Origin: Bog-257 sp963834135
Lineage (GTDB): Bacteria > Acidobacteriota > Terriglobia > Terriglobales > Acidobacteriaceae
Length of the DNA: 64,000 bases
Assembly: GCA_963834135.1 (NCBI GenBank)
Contig: CAWIAN010000008.1
Coordinates: 291,791 to 355,790 of the forward strand
Direction of reading: 5' to 3'
The notes under the pieces are model-generated. The model searched no databases. It worked only from the letters and a program-made list of their open reading frames with translations, and was not told the DNA's origin. Made by a program: the position numbers and the translations under genes. Below are positions 33,809 to 43,710 of the stretch, piece after piece (position 1 is the stretch's first letter; each line of letters starts with the position of its first letter).

Positions 33809-35053
33809 GTGGGAATGCTGTTGTACTCTTCCTACCCGGCAGACCCCCGTCCGCGCCGGGCGGCCGAGGCGATGCTGAAGGAAGGAATGAGTGTGGATCT
33901 GATTTGCCTCGAGGATGGCAATTCGCCTGCGCGCGAGACGATTGGAAACTTAGATGTCATTCGTGTGCCGCTGACGCACCGACGTGGCGGCAAACTGTCC
34001 TATATCTACAAGTACTCGGCCTTCATTGCCTGGTCGGCAGTAATTCTGGCAATGCGCACGATTCGGCGTAGATACGATCTGATTTATGTAAACAATATGC
34101 CAGATGTGCTCGTGGCGAGTGCATTGGTGCCCAAGTTGCTGGGTGCCAAGGTCATTCTCGACCAGCACGACCCCATGCCCGAGCTCATGATGACCATCTT
34201 TGGTCTGGATCAAAGTAGCTTTGGTGTGCGACTGCTGACGAAGCTTGAAAAATGGAGCATCGCCTGCGCTGATCTTGTCATTACGGTAAATGGGGCTTGC
34301 AAGAGAATCTTCGGATCGCGTAGTTGTCTCCCCGAGAAGATCGGCGTCATCATGAATTCCCCCGACGAAGCTATCTTCCCGTTCACGACTACGAGGTCCT
34401 CGGGTCCTATCAGCCGCGTACCCGGCAAAGAATTTGTCGTGATGTACCACGGTTCCTTAGTCGAGCGAAATGGTCTGGACTTAGCCGTTGAAGCCGTCGC
34501 GAAGCTGCGTGTGGCCATTCCGAACATAAAGCTAAGAATCTTTGGTCGCGAAACGCCATTCTTGGAGAAAGTTATGGCAGATGCTCGCACTCAGGGACTT
34601 GCTGATCATGTGAGCTATCTGGGATCCAGGAGCTTGGAAGCGCTTGTGGGGGAAATTGAAGCTTGTGATGTCGGGGTGATCCCCAATCATCGCAATGCTT
34701 TCGCCGAGATTAATACGCCTACGCGTATTTTCGAGTATCTGGCGTTGGGAAAGCCAGTGGTCGCGCCATTAGCCGGCGGGATTTCAGACTACTTCGACAA
34801 GCAGTCCATGGTTTTCTTTGAACTCGGAAGCGCAGAGGATCTGGCGACGCAGTTGAAATACGTGTTCTCGCATCCCGAAGCGGTTACCGAGGTTGTGCGC
34901 CGCGGCCAGGAAGTATATCGCGAGCACTGCTGGCAAACAGAGAGGCAACGGCTTGTTGCCTTGCTTGTCGGCCTCGTGGCTCATCCCATGAGAGCGGCAG
35001 AAGTCGCCAGTCCGATTCAGCAACTTGGCGAGGACACAGTCGGAAAGTTTTAG
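33809..35053 (+). CDS. GT4-family glycosyltransferase
   Basis: The 414-residue cytoplasmic/membrane-associated GT-B enzyme should transfer a sugar to the growing EPS repeat unit. It shows LLYSSYPADPRPRRAAEAM at the N terminus, KVILDQHDPMPELM (about 110-123), EFVVMYHGSLVERNGLD (start of the second Rossmann domain), and the donor-binding EINTPTRIFEYLALGKPVVAPL (about 290-311). The annotated start GTG 33809 looks slightly internal: in the same frame KGKR precedes VGMLLY, and an ATG at 33735 in another frame would give a 20-residue N terminus if one A were added to AAA at 33797-33799. So the 5' end may carry a one-base error. Confidence 0.85.
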   Translation: MGMLLYSSYPADPRPRRAAEAMLKEGMSVDLICLEDGNSPARETIGNLDVIRVPLTHRRGGKLSYIYKYSAFIAWSAVILAMRTIRRRYDLIYVNNMPDVLVASALVPKLLGAKVILDQHDPMPELMMTIFGLDQSSFGVRLLTKLEKWSIACADLVITVNGACKRIFGSRSCLPEKIGVIMNSPDEAIFPFTTTRSSGPISRVPGKEFVVMYHGSLVERNGLDLAVEAVAKLRVAIPNIKLRIFGRETPFLEKVMADARTQGLADHVSYLGSRSLEALVGEIEACDVGVIPNHRNAFAEINTPTRIFEYLALGKPVVAPLAGGISDYFDKQSMVFFELGSAEDLATQLKYVFSHPEAVTEVVRRGQEVYREHCWQTERQRLVALLVGLVAHPMRAAEVASPIQQLGEDTVGKF

Positions 35054-35080
35054 TAAAACGCGGCAGAATAGATTGATTCC

Positions 35081-36079
35081 ATGAAGAATCTACAACAGCA
35101 ACGCAACGCCGATAGCCCGACAGCACCCTCCGGTGCGCCGGCGACCATAGTGTCTCAGCAGAGATCTTCGCTGCCCCCCTACGTTCTTGTCACGCCAGCC
35201 CGAAATGAAGAGGCCTTCATCGAGAAGACTATATGCTCGATGATCCGTCAGTCTGTGCCCCCGTTAAAGTGGGTGATCGTGGAAGATGGGTCGACGGATA
35301 AGACGGCCGACATCGTCAGGAAGTATCTCGGCCAATGTCCTTGGATGGAGATGGTCCAGATGCCGCAGCGGCGCGACCGCAGCTTTGCCGGCAAAGTGCA
35401 GGCCTTCAATGCCGGTTATGAGAGGGTTAAGGGATTACCCTATCAAATCATCGGAAATTTGGATGCTGATATTTCGTTTGACGAAGATCATTTCGAATTC
35501 CTGCTCGGGCGGTTCGCCGCAGATACGACTCTCGGCGTCGCGGGGACGGTTTTCAAGGAAGAAGGGTATAGCTCGGAGACAGATAGCTTCGAAGGGCATA
35601 AACATGTTTCGGGTCAGTGCCAGTTGTTCCGCAAGGAATGCTGGGATGCGATCGGTGGATATATACCCCACCGTGCCGGTGGCATTGACTGGATGGCGGT
35701 TACGACCGCGCGCATGATGGGCTGGAAGACCGAGTCGTTTCGAGGAAAGTGCTTCTTCCACCACCGCCACCTTGGAACAGCAGAACGAGGTGTCTTCGCG
35801 TCAGCGTTTTCCTATGGCGAGAAGGATTATTATCTCGGTGGCCATCCTTTATGGGAATTATTTCGCGTTGCCTATCGGAGCACCAAGAGGCCCTATCTTA
35901 TCGATGGATTAGGTCTCGGCTTAGGCTACTGCTGGGCATCTCTAAAGAGGACGCCCCGCCCGGTCTCTCGTGAACTCATGGCTTTTCATCGCAGGGAACA
36001 ACTGGCCAAACTCAAGGCCATCCTAAAGTCAGTCCTGACATTTAAGCGGGTCGACAGCTTTAAGCTTGCAGAGCAGTAG
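35081..36079 (+). CDS. GT2-family glycosyltransferase
   Basis: The 332-residue GT-A enzyme has VTPARNEEAFIEKTI (about 38-52), VIVEDGSTDKT (about 65-75) and NLDADISF (about 126-133) as the DxD-like nucleotide-sugar site. GGIDWMAVTTARMMGW (about 205) fits the acceptor-side motif. It is probably cytoplasmic. A Ser/Thr/Pro-rich lead of about 35 residues precedes the domain. It sits between the GT4 gene and the alpha/alpha-barrel gene, in the same direction with short gaps. Confidence 0.9.
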   Translation: MKNLQQQRNADSPTAPSGAPATIVSQQRSSLPPYVLVTPARNEEAFIEKTICSMIRQSVPPLKWVIVEDGSTDKTADIVRKYLGQCPWMEMVQMPQRRDRSFAGKVQAFNAGYERVKGLPYQIIGNLDADISFDEDHFEFLLGRFAADTTLGVAGTVFKEEGYSSETDSFEGHKHVSGQCQLFRKECWDAIGGYIPHRAGGIDWMAVTTARMMGWKTESFRGKCFFHHRHLGTAERGVFASAFSYGEKDYYLGGHPLWELFRVAYRSTKRPYLIDGLGLGLGYCWASLKRTPRPVSRELMAFHRREQLAKLKAILKSVLTFKRVDSFKLAEQ

Positions 36080-36107
36080 GCAGTCCTCAGACTGAGAGAC
36101 TAAAACT

Positions 36108-37367
36108 GTGGCTGACGTTACAACCGAACAGATCGCTTCTGCAGTCAACCGGTTCATAGGATGGCTCGATACCTATGGAGAAACCTCCTATGACCATCAG
36201 AGCTTCTATGCGGGTAAGCTCGGTAGAGCCGGTAAAGCGCTGTATTATACCCAACCCCTACTGGGAACAGTCGCAGTAGCTCCTATGGTGTTCTGCGAGG
36301 CTTTCGTGCCGACCGCTCGCGGTCTCTTCTGGAAACGGCAACGCTTTCCAATTGCCGACGCTCACTATGCGATGGGCTTCGCCTTCCTCGCAGGCCTCTT
36401 CGGCAGCGATAAACACTATCAGCGCGCAGTCCATTTTCTCAATGTGCTCGAGGTGACACGGTGCCCTGGTTACGAAGACTGTTGCTGGGGATATCCGTTT
36501 GACTGGCAGACCAGGACCGGAACGATCAAAACGGCAACGCCACTTATAACGACAGTTCCGTACGTTTATGAGGCGTTCTCTCAGGTTTATGCTCTTGACC
36601 ATGACGACAAGTGGCTTCGTGTCATGCAATCTGTCGCTCACCACGCATTCAGCTCCTATCGCGATTTAGCAACGGGGGATGACGCCGCCAGTTGTGGCTA
36701 TACTCCCTCGCCTGACGATGCTTGCGGCGTAATCAACGCAAGCGCCTATCGCGCTTTTCTGCTTACGAAGGCAGGCATCGAGCTTTCTGAGCCGCGCTAT
36801 CTGGCGAGTGCCAAGAGAAATCTAAACTTTGTTATTGGCGCTCAGCAGGAGGACGGTTCATGGTTTTATTCGATCGATGGCAAGCGAGATTTCGTGGATC
36901 ATTTCCACACGTGTTTTGTTCTCAAAGCCCTAGCAAAAATCGAGCAACTGACTGGCTGCGCTGATTGCCGCCTGGCGATCGAGCGCGGTGTTACCTACTA
37001 CCTGAGAAACCTCATTGACACTGCCGGTCTGCCACTGCCATTTTCCAAGGCGCCGCGAATGACGGTTTATCGCCGCGAGCTTTACGATCTTGCCGAGTGC
37101 GTGAATTTGGCCGTACTCATGCAGGGACGGTTCCCACAATTGGACAGAACATTATCCAGCGTCCTTATGGAACTGTTGAAACAATGGCAAAAGCAGGACG
37201 GATCATTCCGGGCCCGGCAGTTGCTGTTTGGATGGGATAACGTCCCGATGCACCGGTGGGCTCAGGCGCAGCTGTTTAGAAGCCTGTGCTTCTTCCTGTC
37301 ACAAAATGCGCCACAGCCTACAAGCGGGACTGCATTCTCCTCTTCCTTTGAAAGCATCACAGCCTAA
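36108..37367 (+). CDS. Alpha/alpha-barrel protein of unknown function in the EPS locus
   Basis: The 419-residue protein lacks a signal peptide and membrane helices. Regular amphipathic helices with recurring aromatic pairs (YAMGFAFLAGLFG, DCCWGYPFDW, HHAFSSYRDLA, EDGSWFYSID, QWQKQDGSFRARQ) suggest an alpha/alpha toroid, as in six-hairpin glycosidases, terpene cyclases or C5-epimerase-like proteins. The QEDGSWFYS and QKQDGSFRA repeats resemble QW motifs. Acidic residues for a glycosidase are available but I cannot assign them. It is followed at once by an asparagine synthase gene, a pairing I associate with EPS modification. Function unassigned. Start GTG 36108. Confidence 0.65.
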   Translation: MADVTTEQIASAVNRFIGWLDTYGETSYDHQSFYAGKLGRAGKALYYTQPLLGTVAVAPMVFCEAFVPTARGLFWKRQRFPIADAHYAMGFAFLAGLFGSDKHYQRAVHFLNVLEVTRCPGYEDCCWGYPFDWQTRTGTIKTATPLITTVPYVYEAFSQVYALDHDDKWLRVMQSVAHHAFSSYRDLATGDDAASCGYTPSPDDACGVINASAYRAFLLTKAGIELSEPRYLASAKRNLNFVIGAQQEDGSWFYSIDGKRDFVDHFHTCFVLKALAKIEQLTGCADCRLAIERGVTYYLRNLIDTAGLPLPFSKAPRMTVYRRELYDLAECVNLAVLMQGRFPQLDRTLSSVLMELLKQWQKQDGSFRARQLLFGWDNVPMHRWAQAQLFRSLCFFLSQNAPQPTSGTAFSSSFESITA

Positions 37368-37373
37368 AAGACT

Positions 37374-39266
37374 ATGTGCGGCATTTGCGGACAATATAAC
37401 TACGGAAATCAGGCTCCGGTGCGGCGTCGCGACATTGAAGCGATGGCTGGCGCTATGGTGCACCGCGGACCCGATGACGAAGGATATTTCCTCGATGGTG
37501 CCCTCGGCCTCGGTTTTCGCAGGCTTTCCATCATCGATCTTGCCGGCGGCCATCAGCCAATGTCGGATCACGAGGAGTCTGTTTGGGTGGTCTTCAATGG
37601 CGAAATCTATAACTTTCCGGAGCTCAAGCAGGAGTTGCAGGGCTACGGGCACATTTTTCGGACCAAGTCCGACACGGAAGTTATTATCCACGGATACAAG
37701 CAGTGGGGTGACGATGTACTCAATCACCTCAACGGCATGTTTGGGCTCGCGATTTGGGATGCGCACCGACGACGCCTGGTGTTGGCACGCGATCCGTTCG
37801 GCATCAAGTTGCTGTATTACAGCGTAGAAGGGGGCCAGCTCTTTTTTGGGTCGGAGATTCGCGCAGTCCGTGCGTCGATGTCGCAAGGTTCTGATCTAGA
37901 TCCCCTGGCGCTCAATCTATTCCTCCGCTACCGTTATACGCCCTCCCCACACACCATTTTCAAAGGTGTGAAGAAGTTGGCGCCCGGAACCAAGCTAATC
38001 GTACAGGATGGGCACTACGAGGTGAACCGGTGGTACAAATTCCAACCACATCCATTTTCTCCCGCAAAGTCACCCAGCGAGGCAACCGAAGAGCTGTTAG
38101 CAATCTACAAGCGTGCGGTTCGCCGTCAACTGATTAGTGACGTACCGGTAGGTCTGCTACTCAGTGGGGGGCTCGATTCCGGACTCTTACTGGCATTAAT
38201 GAATTTGACCGGGTCTTCCTGGCCCACTTACACGGTTGGCTACGGCTCAAGCTTCGTGGATGACGAATTGTCAGATGCGGCGGATACCGCTAGGTTACTG
38301 GGTTCTAGTCATTCCAGCATTAGGATTTCGAGAACAAGTTTCGAGGAAACACTGCCCAAGATCGTAGCAGCCCTAGAAGAGCCGGTCGCCACTTCCTCGA
38401 TCGTACCGATGTACTTTGTTTGCGAAAGAGCCCGCCATGACGTCAAGGTAGCTTTGGTTGGACAGGGACCCGATGAGTTGTTTGGTGGATATCGTCGTCA
38501 TCTGGGGGTTCGCTATGCTGCCCTGTGGTCTCAAATGCCAAAGCCGATGCGCAGCCTGATATCTGGTGGGATCAACGCGCTTCCTAGAAACGAAATGCTT
38601 AAACGCGGAGCTTATGCTTTGGCGATCCCAGACCGGATGCGGCGATACGAGCATGTTTTCTCCCTTTTGCCGGGCGACCAAGTGGACGGACTTTTCCAAC
38701 ATGGGTTATTACATGCCGACGCCGGCGAAGCCATCCTGAAGTGCTGGGAAGATCTGGAGCACCTGATGTCGACTACGGACGAACTGGGCGGCCTCCAGTT
38801 CCTGGAGGTGAGATCGAGTTTGCCTGATGAACTCCTTATGTATGCTGACAAGCTCTCTATGGCCCATGGTCTTGAGCTGCGGGTTCCATACTTAGACAAA
38901 GAGGTTGTGGAATACGTAGAGCGGACGCCAGCCAATTTGAAAGTCAGGAATGGCTCTGGCAAGTGGCTACATCGAGAAGTGTGTCGCGCATACTTGCCTG
39001 GCTCAATCCTGAAGCGCCCCAAACGCGGTTTTGCTGTCAACGTAGTAGATAGCTGGTTCCGAGATAGTATCAATAGCAAGATGACAGAGTCTCTTCTCGA
39101 CGGCAGTTCAATGATTTATCGATATTTACGTCCTGACAATGTGCGTCAGCTATTCCAGCAGCATGCTACGGGACGTCAGGACAACCATAAAATCCTGTTT
39201 AGCCTCGTAGTGCTGGAACAATGGCTGCAAGTGCAGGGCGAGCCGCAAGCCGCATTCGTAAACTGA
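37374..39266 (+). CDS. Asparagine-synthase-type glutamine amidotransferase
   Basis: The 630-residue protein begins MCGICGQYN, keeping the N-terminal Cys nucleophile of class II glutaminases (domain about 1-215, with MVHRGPDDEG and VFNGEIYNF). The synthetase domain (about 235-600) has the PP-loop LLSGGLDSGLLLAL and GQGPDELFGGYRRH. It would release ammonia from glutamine and form an amide on an activated carboxylate. In polysaccharide loci such enzymes probably amidate uronic-acid residues rather than make free asparagine; that is inference from context. It starts 6 bases after the alpha/alpha-barrel gene and ends 7 bases before the deacetylase gene. Confidence 0.9.
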   Translation: MCGICGQYNYGNQAPVRRRDIEAMAGAMVHRGPDDEGYFLDGALGLGFRRLSIIDLAGGHQPMSDHEESVWVVFNGEIYNFPELKQELQGYGHIFRTKSDTEVIIHGYKQWGDDVLNHLNGMFGLAIWDAHRRRLVLARDPFGIKLLYYSVEGGQLFFGSEIRAVRASMSQGSDLDPLALNLFLRYRYTPSPHTIFKGVKKLAPGTKLIVQDGHYEVNRWYKFQPHPFSPAKSPSEATEELLAIYKRAVRRQLISDVPVGLLLSGGLDSGLLLALMNLTGSSWPTYTVGYGSSFVDDELSDAADTARLLGSSHSSIRISRTSFEETLPKIVAALEEPVATSSIVPMYFVCERARHDVKVALVGQGPDELFGGYRRHLGVRYAALWSQMPKPMRSLISGGINALPRNEMLKRGAYALAIPDRMRRYEHVFSLLPGDQVDGLFQHGLLHADAGEAILKCWEDLEHLMSTTDELGGLQFLEVRSSLPDELLMYADKLSMAHGLELRVPYLDKEVVEYVERTPANLKVRNGSGKWLHREVCRAYLPGSILKRPKRGFAVNVVDSWFRDSINSKMTESLLDGSSMIYRYLRPDNVRQLFQQHATGRQDNHKILFSLVVLEQWLQVQGEPQAAFVN

Positions 39267-39273
39267 CTGTCTT

Positions 39274-40932
39274 ATGATAGGTGTGATTGCAGGTGCCGAA
39301 GAGACGAACAGTGTCTGTGAGTTCTTCGAGCTTTTTAAAACTCCATGGGAATTCTACCGCGATGGTACAGACTATGACGTAGTACTGATTAGTGGCGGTA
39401 GCCGGTTCGAGGGAACCGCGAAGTTGGTAGTGGTTTATTCCTCCAGTCATACGGTCTATGACGACTTTCCAGTTTCCACGGGCTCACAGCGGAAGCAGCG
39501 ACTAGTCTTGTCATATCGTGGAAACCGTATCCCAATTTACGGAACTGCGTCGGCGTTCCCGGGGGCGGAGAGCAGCTTTCTCATAGATGAAGAATCGAAG
39601 ATAGCGGTCTCGCATCAAAAAATGTCCAGCGGGACCCTGATATGCCGTGTTGGTTACGACCTTTTCAACGAACTCCGGACGCTGTTGACGGTAGGTCAGC
39701 CGGCATCCAACGCAGAAATTCCGACGCTGGAGCTGCACATCGCACTGCTAAGAGACCTGATCACTAGTTCCGGTCTTTCTCTTTCGGAGATCCCGCCCGT
39801 TCCCGAGGGTTATAACTGCATAGTATGTCTGACACACGACATTGATCACCCCTTGATTCGGCAGCACGTCTGGGACCATACGATATGTGGATTCCTGTAC
39901 CGCGCGGTCGTGGGCTCTCTGCGCAACCTGGCACGCGGCCGGATTTCGGTAAGAGATCTCTGTAAGAACTGGGCTGCGGCCTTTAAATTGCCTTTTGTGT
40001 ACTGCGGCCTGGCGAAAGATTTCTGGGGGAGCTTTGACGATTCCTACTTAAATCTGGAGGGCGGTCTTAAGTCGACGTTCTTTGTAATCCCCTTTAGAGA
40101 TCGTGCAGGCATCGATGCTCGCGGCGTGGAAGTGCAGCGGCGCGCAGCAAAGTATGCAGCTAAGGATATCGCCCGAGCCCTTCGAAGATTACAGAATGCC
40201 GGCCGCGAAATAGGGCTCCACGGAATTGATGCCTGGAGGGATAGTTCCGCGGGTCGTGAAGAGATCGGTGAGATCTGCCGCCTGACCGGAAATTCCGAAA
40301 TAGGTGGAAGAATGCATTGGTTGTATTTTGACCACCAGTCGCCCGCAATTCTGGAAGAGGCGGGCCTGACATACGATTCCTCAGTTGGATACAACGAGAC
40401 TGTCGGATATCGAGCCGGTACAACCCAGCCATACAAGCCGATCAATGCGAGTCGTCTGTTGGAGTTGCCGTTGCACGTGATGGATACCGCTCTTTTTTAC
40501 CCTGCTTATCTCGATCTGTCCCCAAGCCGAGCTAAGGAAGCTCTGTATCAGATGGCGGAAAATGCAGTCCAGTTTGGTGGATGCTTCACCATCAACTGGC
40601 ATGATCGCAGCACCGCCCCAGAGCGATTGTGGGGAACTCCGTATCGTGAGTTGATTGAGCATCTGAAGGGCCGCGGTGCCTGGTTCGCGACAGCAGGAGA
40701 GGTTGTGGCTTGGTTTCGCAAGCGACGGTCAGCAGTGTGGGAAGTTAAAGACGGCGCCGATGCAATGGCAATAAAGACCGATCCGGAACAGGGCGGGAAT
40801 CTGCCCGGCTTACAAATTCGAGTGCACCGAGTCACAAAGCCACCTGACCTCGACCATCAGGATTTCCACTCTCAAGGAACACTCCGCAGCAGTACTGCTG
40901 AGGAATATAGGCCCTGTATCGCTAATCGATAA
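39274..40932 (+). CDS. NodB-like polysaccharide deacetylase-family protein (first copy)
   Basis: The 552-residue protein has an unassigned N-terminal alpha/beta region (about 1-165), then a NodB-type catalytic core beginning with CLTHDIDHP (about 184, the Asp-Asp-type metal motif) and a second motif IGLHGIDAW (about 313). A later FTINWHDRS (about 433) supplies the late His. No signal peptide is visible, so it would act on cytoplasmic or lipid-linked intermediates unless exported otherwise. The last 70 residues are polar and unstructured. It could N-deacetylate acetamido sugars made by the locus. It sits in the modification block with a methyltransferase 67 bases downstream. Confidence 0.8.
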   Translation: MIGVIAGAEETNSVCEFFELFKTPWEFYRDGTDYDVVLISGGSRFEGTAKLVVVYSSSHTVYDDFPVSTGSQRKQRLVLSYRGNRIPIYGTASAFPGAESSFLIDEESKIAVSHQKMSSGTLICRVGYDLFNELRTLLTVGQPASNAEIPTLELHIALLRDLITSSGLSLSEIPPVPEGYNCIVCLTHDIDHPLIRQHVWDHTICGFLYRAVVGSLRNLARGRISVRDLCKNWAAAFKLPFVYCGLAKDFWGSFDDSYLNLEGGLKSTFFVIPFRDRAGIDARGVEVQRRAAKYAAKDIARALRRLQNAGREIGLHGIDAWRDSSAGREEIGEICRLTGNSEIGGRMHWLYFDHQSPAILEEAGLTYDSSVGYNETVGYRAGTTQPYKPINASRLLELPLHVMDTALFYPAYLDLSPSRAKEALYQMAENAVQFGGCFTINWHDRSTAPERLWGTPYRELIEHLKGRGAWFATAGEVVAWFRKRRSAVWEVKDGADAMAIKTDPEQGGNLPGLQIRVHRVTKPPDLDHQDFHSQGTLRSSTAEEYRPCIANR

Positions 40933-40999
40933 GTTCTCAAGTCTCAGAATGGAAAGCTAGCGGCTGTTAATCAGACCATCGACAGGAAACCATAAAGTT

Positions 41000-41827
41000 A
41001 TGCAAAACACTGCAGAGATGTACGAGAAGTTTGTAGATGAATACACGTCGGAGGACGCAGTACGCAAGTACACGACGGAAACCGCTGGGTACGGTATTAC
41101 GTACCTCTTGAGCCACGATTACGCCCGCATCTATCTGGATGTTGTCGAGGCCTTGCGCACGAAGCCAGTGCGACCTCTGCGCCTGCTCGAATTCGGCTGC
41201 GGCGGTGGAATGAACATCACCCGCCTGCTATCCCTTTTGGACGAAGCAGGCGTACCCATAGACCGTGCCTACGGGACAGACTTTTCTCCCCGCCTAGTGC
41301 AGGCTGCGCAGCATGAGTCCGAGGTTTTTCTTCCGCGCTCGCTGAAGGAAAAGCTAAGCTTCCACGTTGCGCGTAATGAGGAACTGGCAGAAGACTTGGC
41401 CGCCATGGTTGGCAAGAGTTCCGCGCAATTGACAAATTCCTTTGATCTGATCGTAGGGGTTAATACCTTCCGATATTGCCATCGGCTGCATAAGGAAGAG
41501 GATTGTGCGGCAGACATCTATCGCTTGCTCCGGCCGGGAGGAATGTGCGTCATCATCGACATGAACGACCGTTTCCCAGCGTTTCGAAGCCGGTTCAGAG
41601 CAGCCGAGCAGGATCCGTTGGAATGTTATTTGCCTTCCCTCGAAGAATACACGCGCCCGTTCAGAAGTAAGGGTTTCAAGATTGTCCGGAACGGAAACTT
41701 TTGCTGGACTCCGCATTCCGCCGGACCGATGCTCACCACTTGTTGTCGAGTCGCGGGTCCGGTCCTCAATGTGGTAGCTCGCAGTCGCGCGATGCGGTCT
41801 TTAGTGATTGCTCGCAAGCCGGCCTGA
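41000..41827 (+). CDS. Class I SAM-dependent methyltransferase
   Basis: The 275-residue protein has SAM motif I LLEFGCGGGMNITRLL (about 55-70), an acidic second strand (YGTDFSPRLVQAAQ), motif III region FDLIVGVNTFRYC and LLRPGGMCVIIDMND (about 175-189). AGGAAACC lies about 8 bases before the ATG. It probably O-methylates a sugar or a carboxylate of the EPS; the acceptor cannot be told from sequence. It is flanked on both sides by NodB-like proteins. Confidence 0.88.
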   Translation: MQNTAEMYEKFVDEYTSEDAVRKYTTETAGYGITYLLSHDYARIYLDVVEALRTKPVRPLRLLEFGCGGGMNITRLLSLLDEAGVPIDRAYGTDFSPRLVQAAQHESEVFLPRSLKEKLSFHVARNEELAEDLAAMVGKSSAQLTNSFDLIVGVNTFRYCHRLHKEEDCAADIYRLLRPGGMCVIIDMNDRFPAFRSRFRAAEQDPLECYLPSLEEYTRPFRSKGFKIVRNGNFCWTPHSAGPMLTTCCRVAGPVLNVVARSRAMRSLVIARKPA

Positions 41828-41867
41828 ACCCTAGAACCAGTCTCAATCGAGTCGACAAGGATCACGT

Positions 41868-43646
41868 TTGGCCAGATCAGCAATCATCTTGGCGGAGGGC
41901 AGCCTTACCCCGGTGCAGCTCCGGCTCGCGAGCATTCTCGACTTTTTTGCAGTGGCTCGCCAAACCGTCCAAGTGACTGAGATGGCCAACGCCTGGGTGG
42001 AGGCTCGGGAGCATGTGGTGTTCGGATCCTTACCCTGCATCTCTGGCGCATTCGAGCAGGAAAAGCCGCTCGAACATGATCTCCTGCAAAATGCCGCAGC
42101 GGTATATGCCTATCCTACTGAGTCGCTGAGCAAGAACACCCCCGCTCTACGGTTTTTATCCGGGAATGCGGATATCGACCTTCACGAAGCGCCGGCGGTG
42201 GATCTCGCAATTCGGATTTCCGATGAACTGGCCGACGTAGCCGGGCCGATGGCGGGCCTAAAGCTGTCATTGCGCTTGCGGCGCGGGGATTTTGTCGTGG
42301 GCGATGCCGCATCCCGAACGGACGGAAGGGCATCCACGATCATTTCAGCCGGAGGCGCCCCGATATTCCACCGGTTTGAATATAGCGGAGTACCTGTTTT
42401 TCTGTGCGCAAGTTCCAACATGGTCGATATCGACCAACCTGTAGGGCCGGGGTTTTATGATGTCAAGTCACATTTTGCCTCCGCGATTCCCCTCGTCATG
42501 TTCCTTCGGCACATGTTCCAGGATGAAGTCTGGCATGCACAAGAGTCTGGTGCTTGCTTGATCATCGACGACCCTCTCTTGAGATTGCGCTATGGCTACT
42601 GTGATTTTCAGCGTCTGCGCGATCTGATGCTGCAACATGCATTCACAACCAACATCGCCTTTATACCCTGGAACTGGCGACGCACTTCGGCGGATGCTGC
42701 AGCGTTTTTTGCACGCGAGTCAGCATATTTCTCCGTCTCAATCCATGGGTGCGACCATATCAAAGACGAGTTTGGTACGACGTCTTCCAAGATACTGGAC
42801 GGCCGGGCGAGTTTGGCTCAATCGAGAATGCGAAGTCATGAGTCGCGCACGGGTATTCACCACGATCCGGTAATGGTTTTCCCGCAGGGAGTGTTCTCAT
42901 CCGTATGTCCCGAAGTCCTTAAACGCAACGGCTTTCTAGCGGCGGTAAACACCGAAATCGTTCCGGTAGATGACGAGGGTGCTCGCCCATGTGTCCGGGA
43001 TCTTTGGGACGTAGCGATCAAAACCTACGAAGGCTTTCCCATCTTCACGCGGCGCTATGCCTCTCATGGACTGGAGAATTTTGCATTCGATCTCCTCTTG
43101 GGAAAACCCTGCTTGATTGTCTCTCATCATGACTTCTTCAAAGACGGTGGCGGAGAACTAGTCGAGCTAATTGAAAAGCTTCGGTCGCTGAACTGCACTC
43201 TGCAGTGGCGTCCATTGGGAGAGGTCATCCGACGTGCATGCCGTCGGCGCGCAGCCGCCGGCGAAGTGGAAGATGTGGAAATGTACGGCAAGGAGCTTTA
43301 CATTCACAATCGCTTCAGCAGAGAGAAAGAGCTAAGGGTCCGTAAACGCGAGAGTCATTCCGACCTTGTGGTCGAAATTCTGTCGGACGGAAAACCCGTC
43401 ACTTGGTCTGCCGAAGGTGACCAAATTGTCTTTGGCCACAGGATGCAGCCGAATAGCGAAATTCGGTTCGAAGTGGTCTATCGGCCGTCCACTGATTTAG
43501 GAACCGCGGACAGATCGGTGCGATTCGAACTCTCCGTGGCCGCCAGAAGGCTGCTCTGTGAGTTTCGCGACGGCTATCTTTCCGAAAGTCGGCTTCTAAA
43601 TTCTGCAGCGGCAAACCTTAGAAAAGTGGCTACCAGGACGAACTAA
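41868..43646 (+). CDS. NodB-like protein with C-terminal beta extension (second copy)
   Basis: The 592-residue protein starts at TTG 41868 with AAGGA about 10 bases upstream. The N-terminal 220 residues are alpha/beta, and the core has IIDDPLLRLRYGYCDF (about 231), VSIHGCDHIKDEF (about 290) and VSHHDFF (about 417). These could be the Asp and His metal ligands of a carbohydrate deacetylase, arranged as in the Agd3-like branch of the NodB fold. The last 110 residues form a beta-rich domain (EMYGKELYIHNRFSREKEL). No signal peptide is seen. It is clearly distinct from the first NodB-like protein, so the two may act on different sugars. Confidence 0.65.
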   Translation: MARSAIILAEGSLTPVQLRLASILDFFAVARQTVQVTEMANAWVEAREHVVFGSLPCISGAFEQEKPLEHDLLQNAAAVYAYPTESLSKNTPALRFLSGNADIDLHEAPAVDLAIRISDELADVAGPMAGLKLSLRLRRGDFVVGDAASRTDGRASTIISAGGAPIFHRFEYSGVPVFLCASSNMVDIDQPVGPGFYDVKSHFASAIPLVMFLRHMFQDEVWHAQESGACLIIDDPLLRLRYGYCDFQRLRDLMLQHAFTTNIAFIPWNWRRTSADAAAFFARESAYFSVSIHGCDHIKDEFGTTSSKILDGRASLAQSRMRSHESRTGIHHDPVMVFPQGVFSSVCPEVLKRNGFLAAVNTEIVPVDDEGARPCVRDLWDVAIKTYEGFPIFTRRYASHGLENFAFDLLLGKPCLIVSHHDFFKDGGGELVELIEKLRSLNCTLQWRPLGEVIRRACRRRAAAGEVEDVEMYGKELYIHNRFSREKELRVRKRESHSDLVVEILSDGKPVTWSAEGDQIVFGHRMQPNSEIRFEVVYRPSTDLGTADRSVRFELSVAARRLLCEFRDGYLSESRLLNSAAANLRKVATRTN

Positions 43647-43710
43647 GACCACGCCACCCAAGTTCCGCTGACCAAACTGCTTGTGTTTTTCCCGGATAGA
43701 CAAGCGGTAC

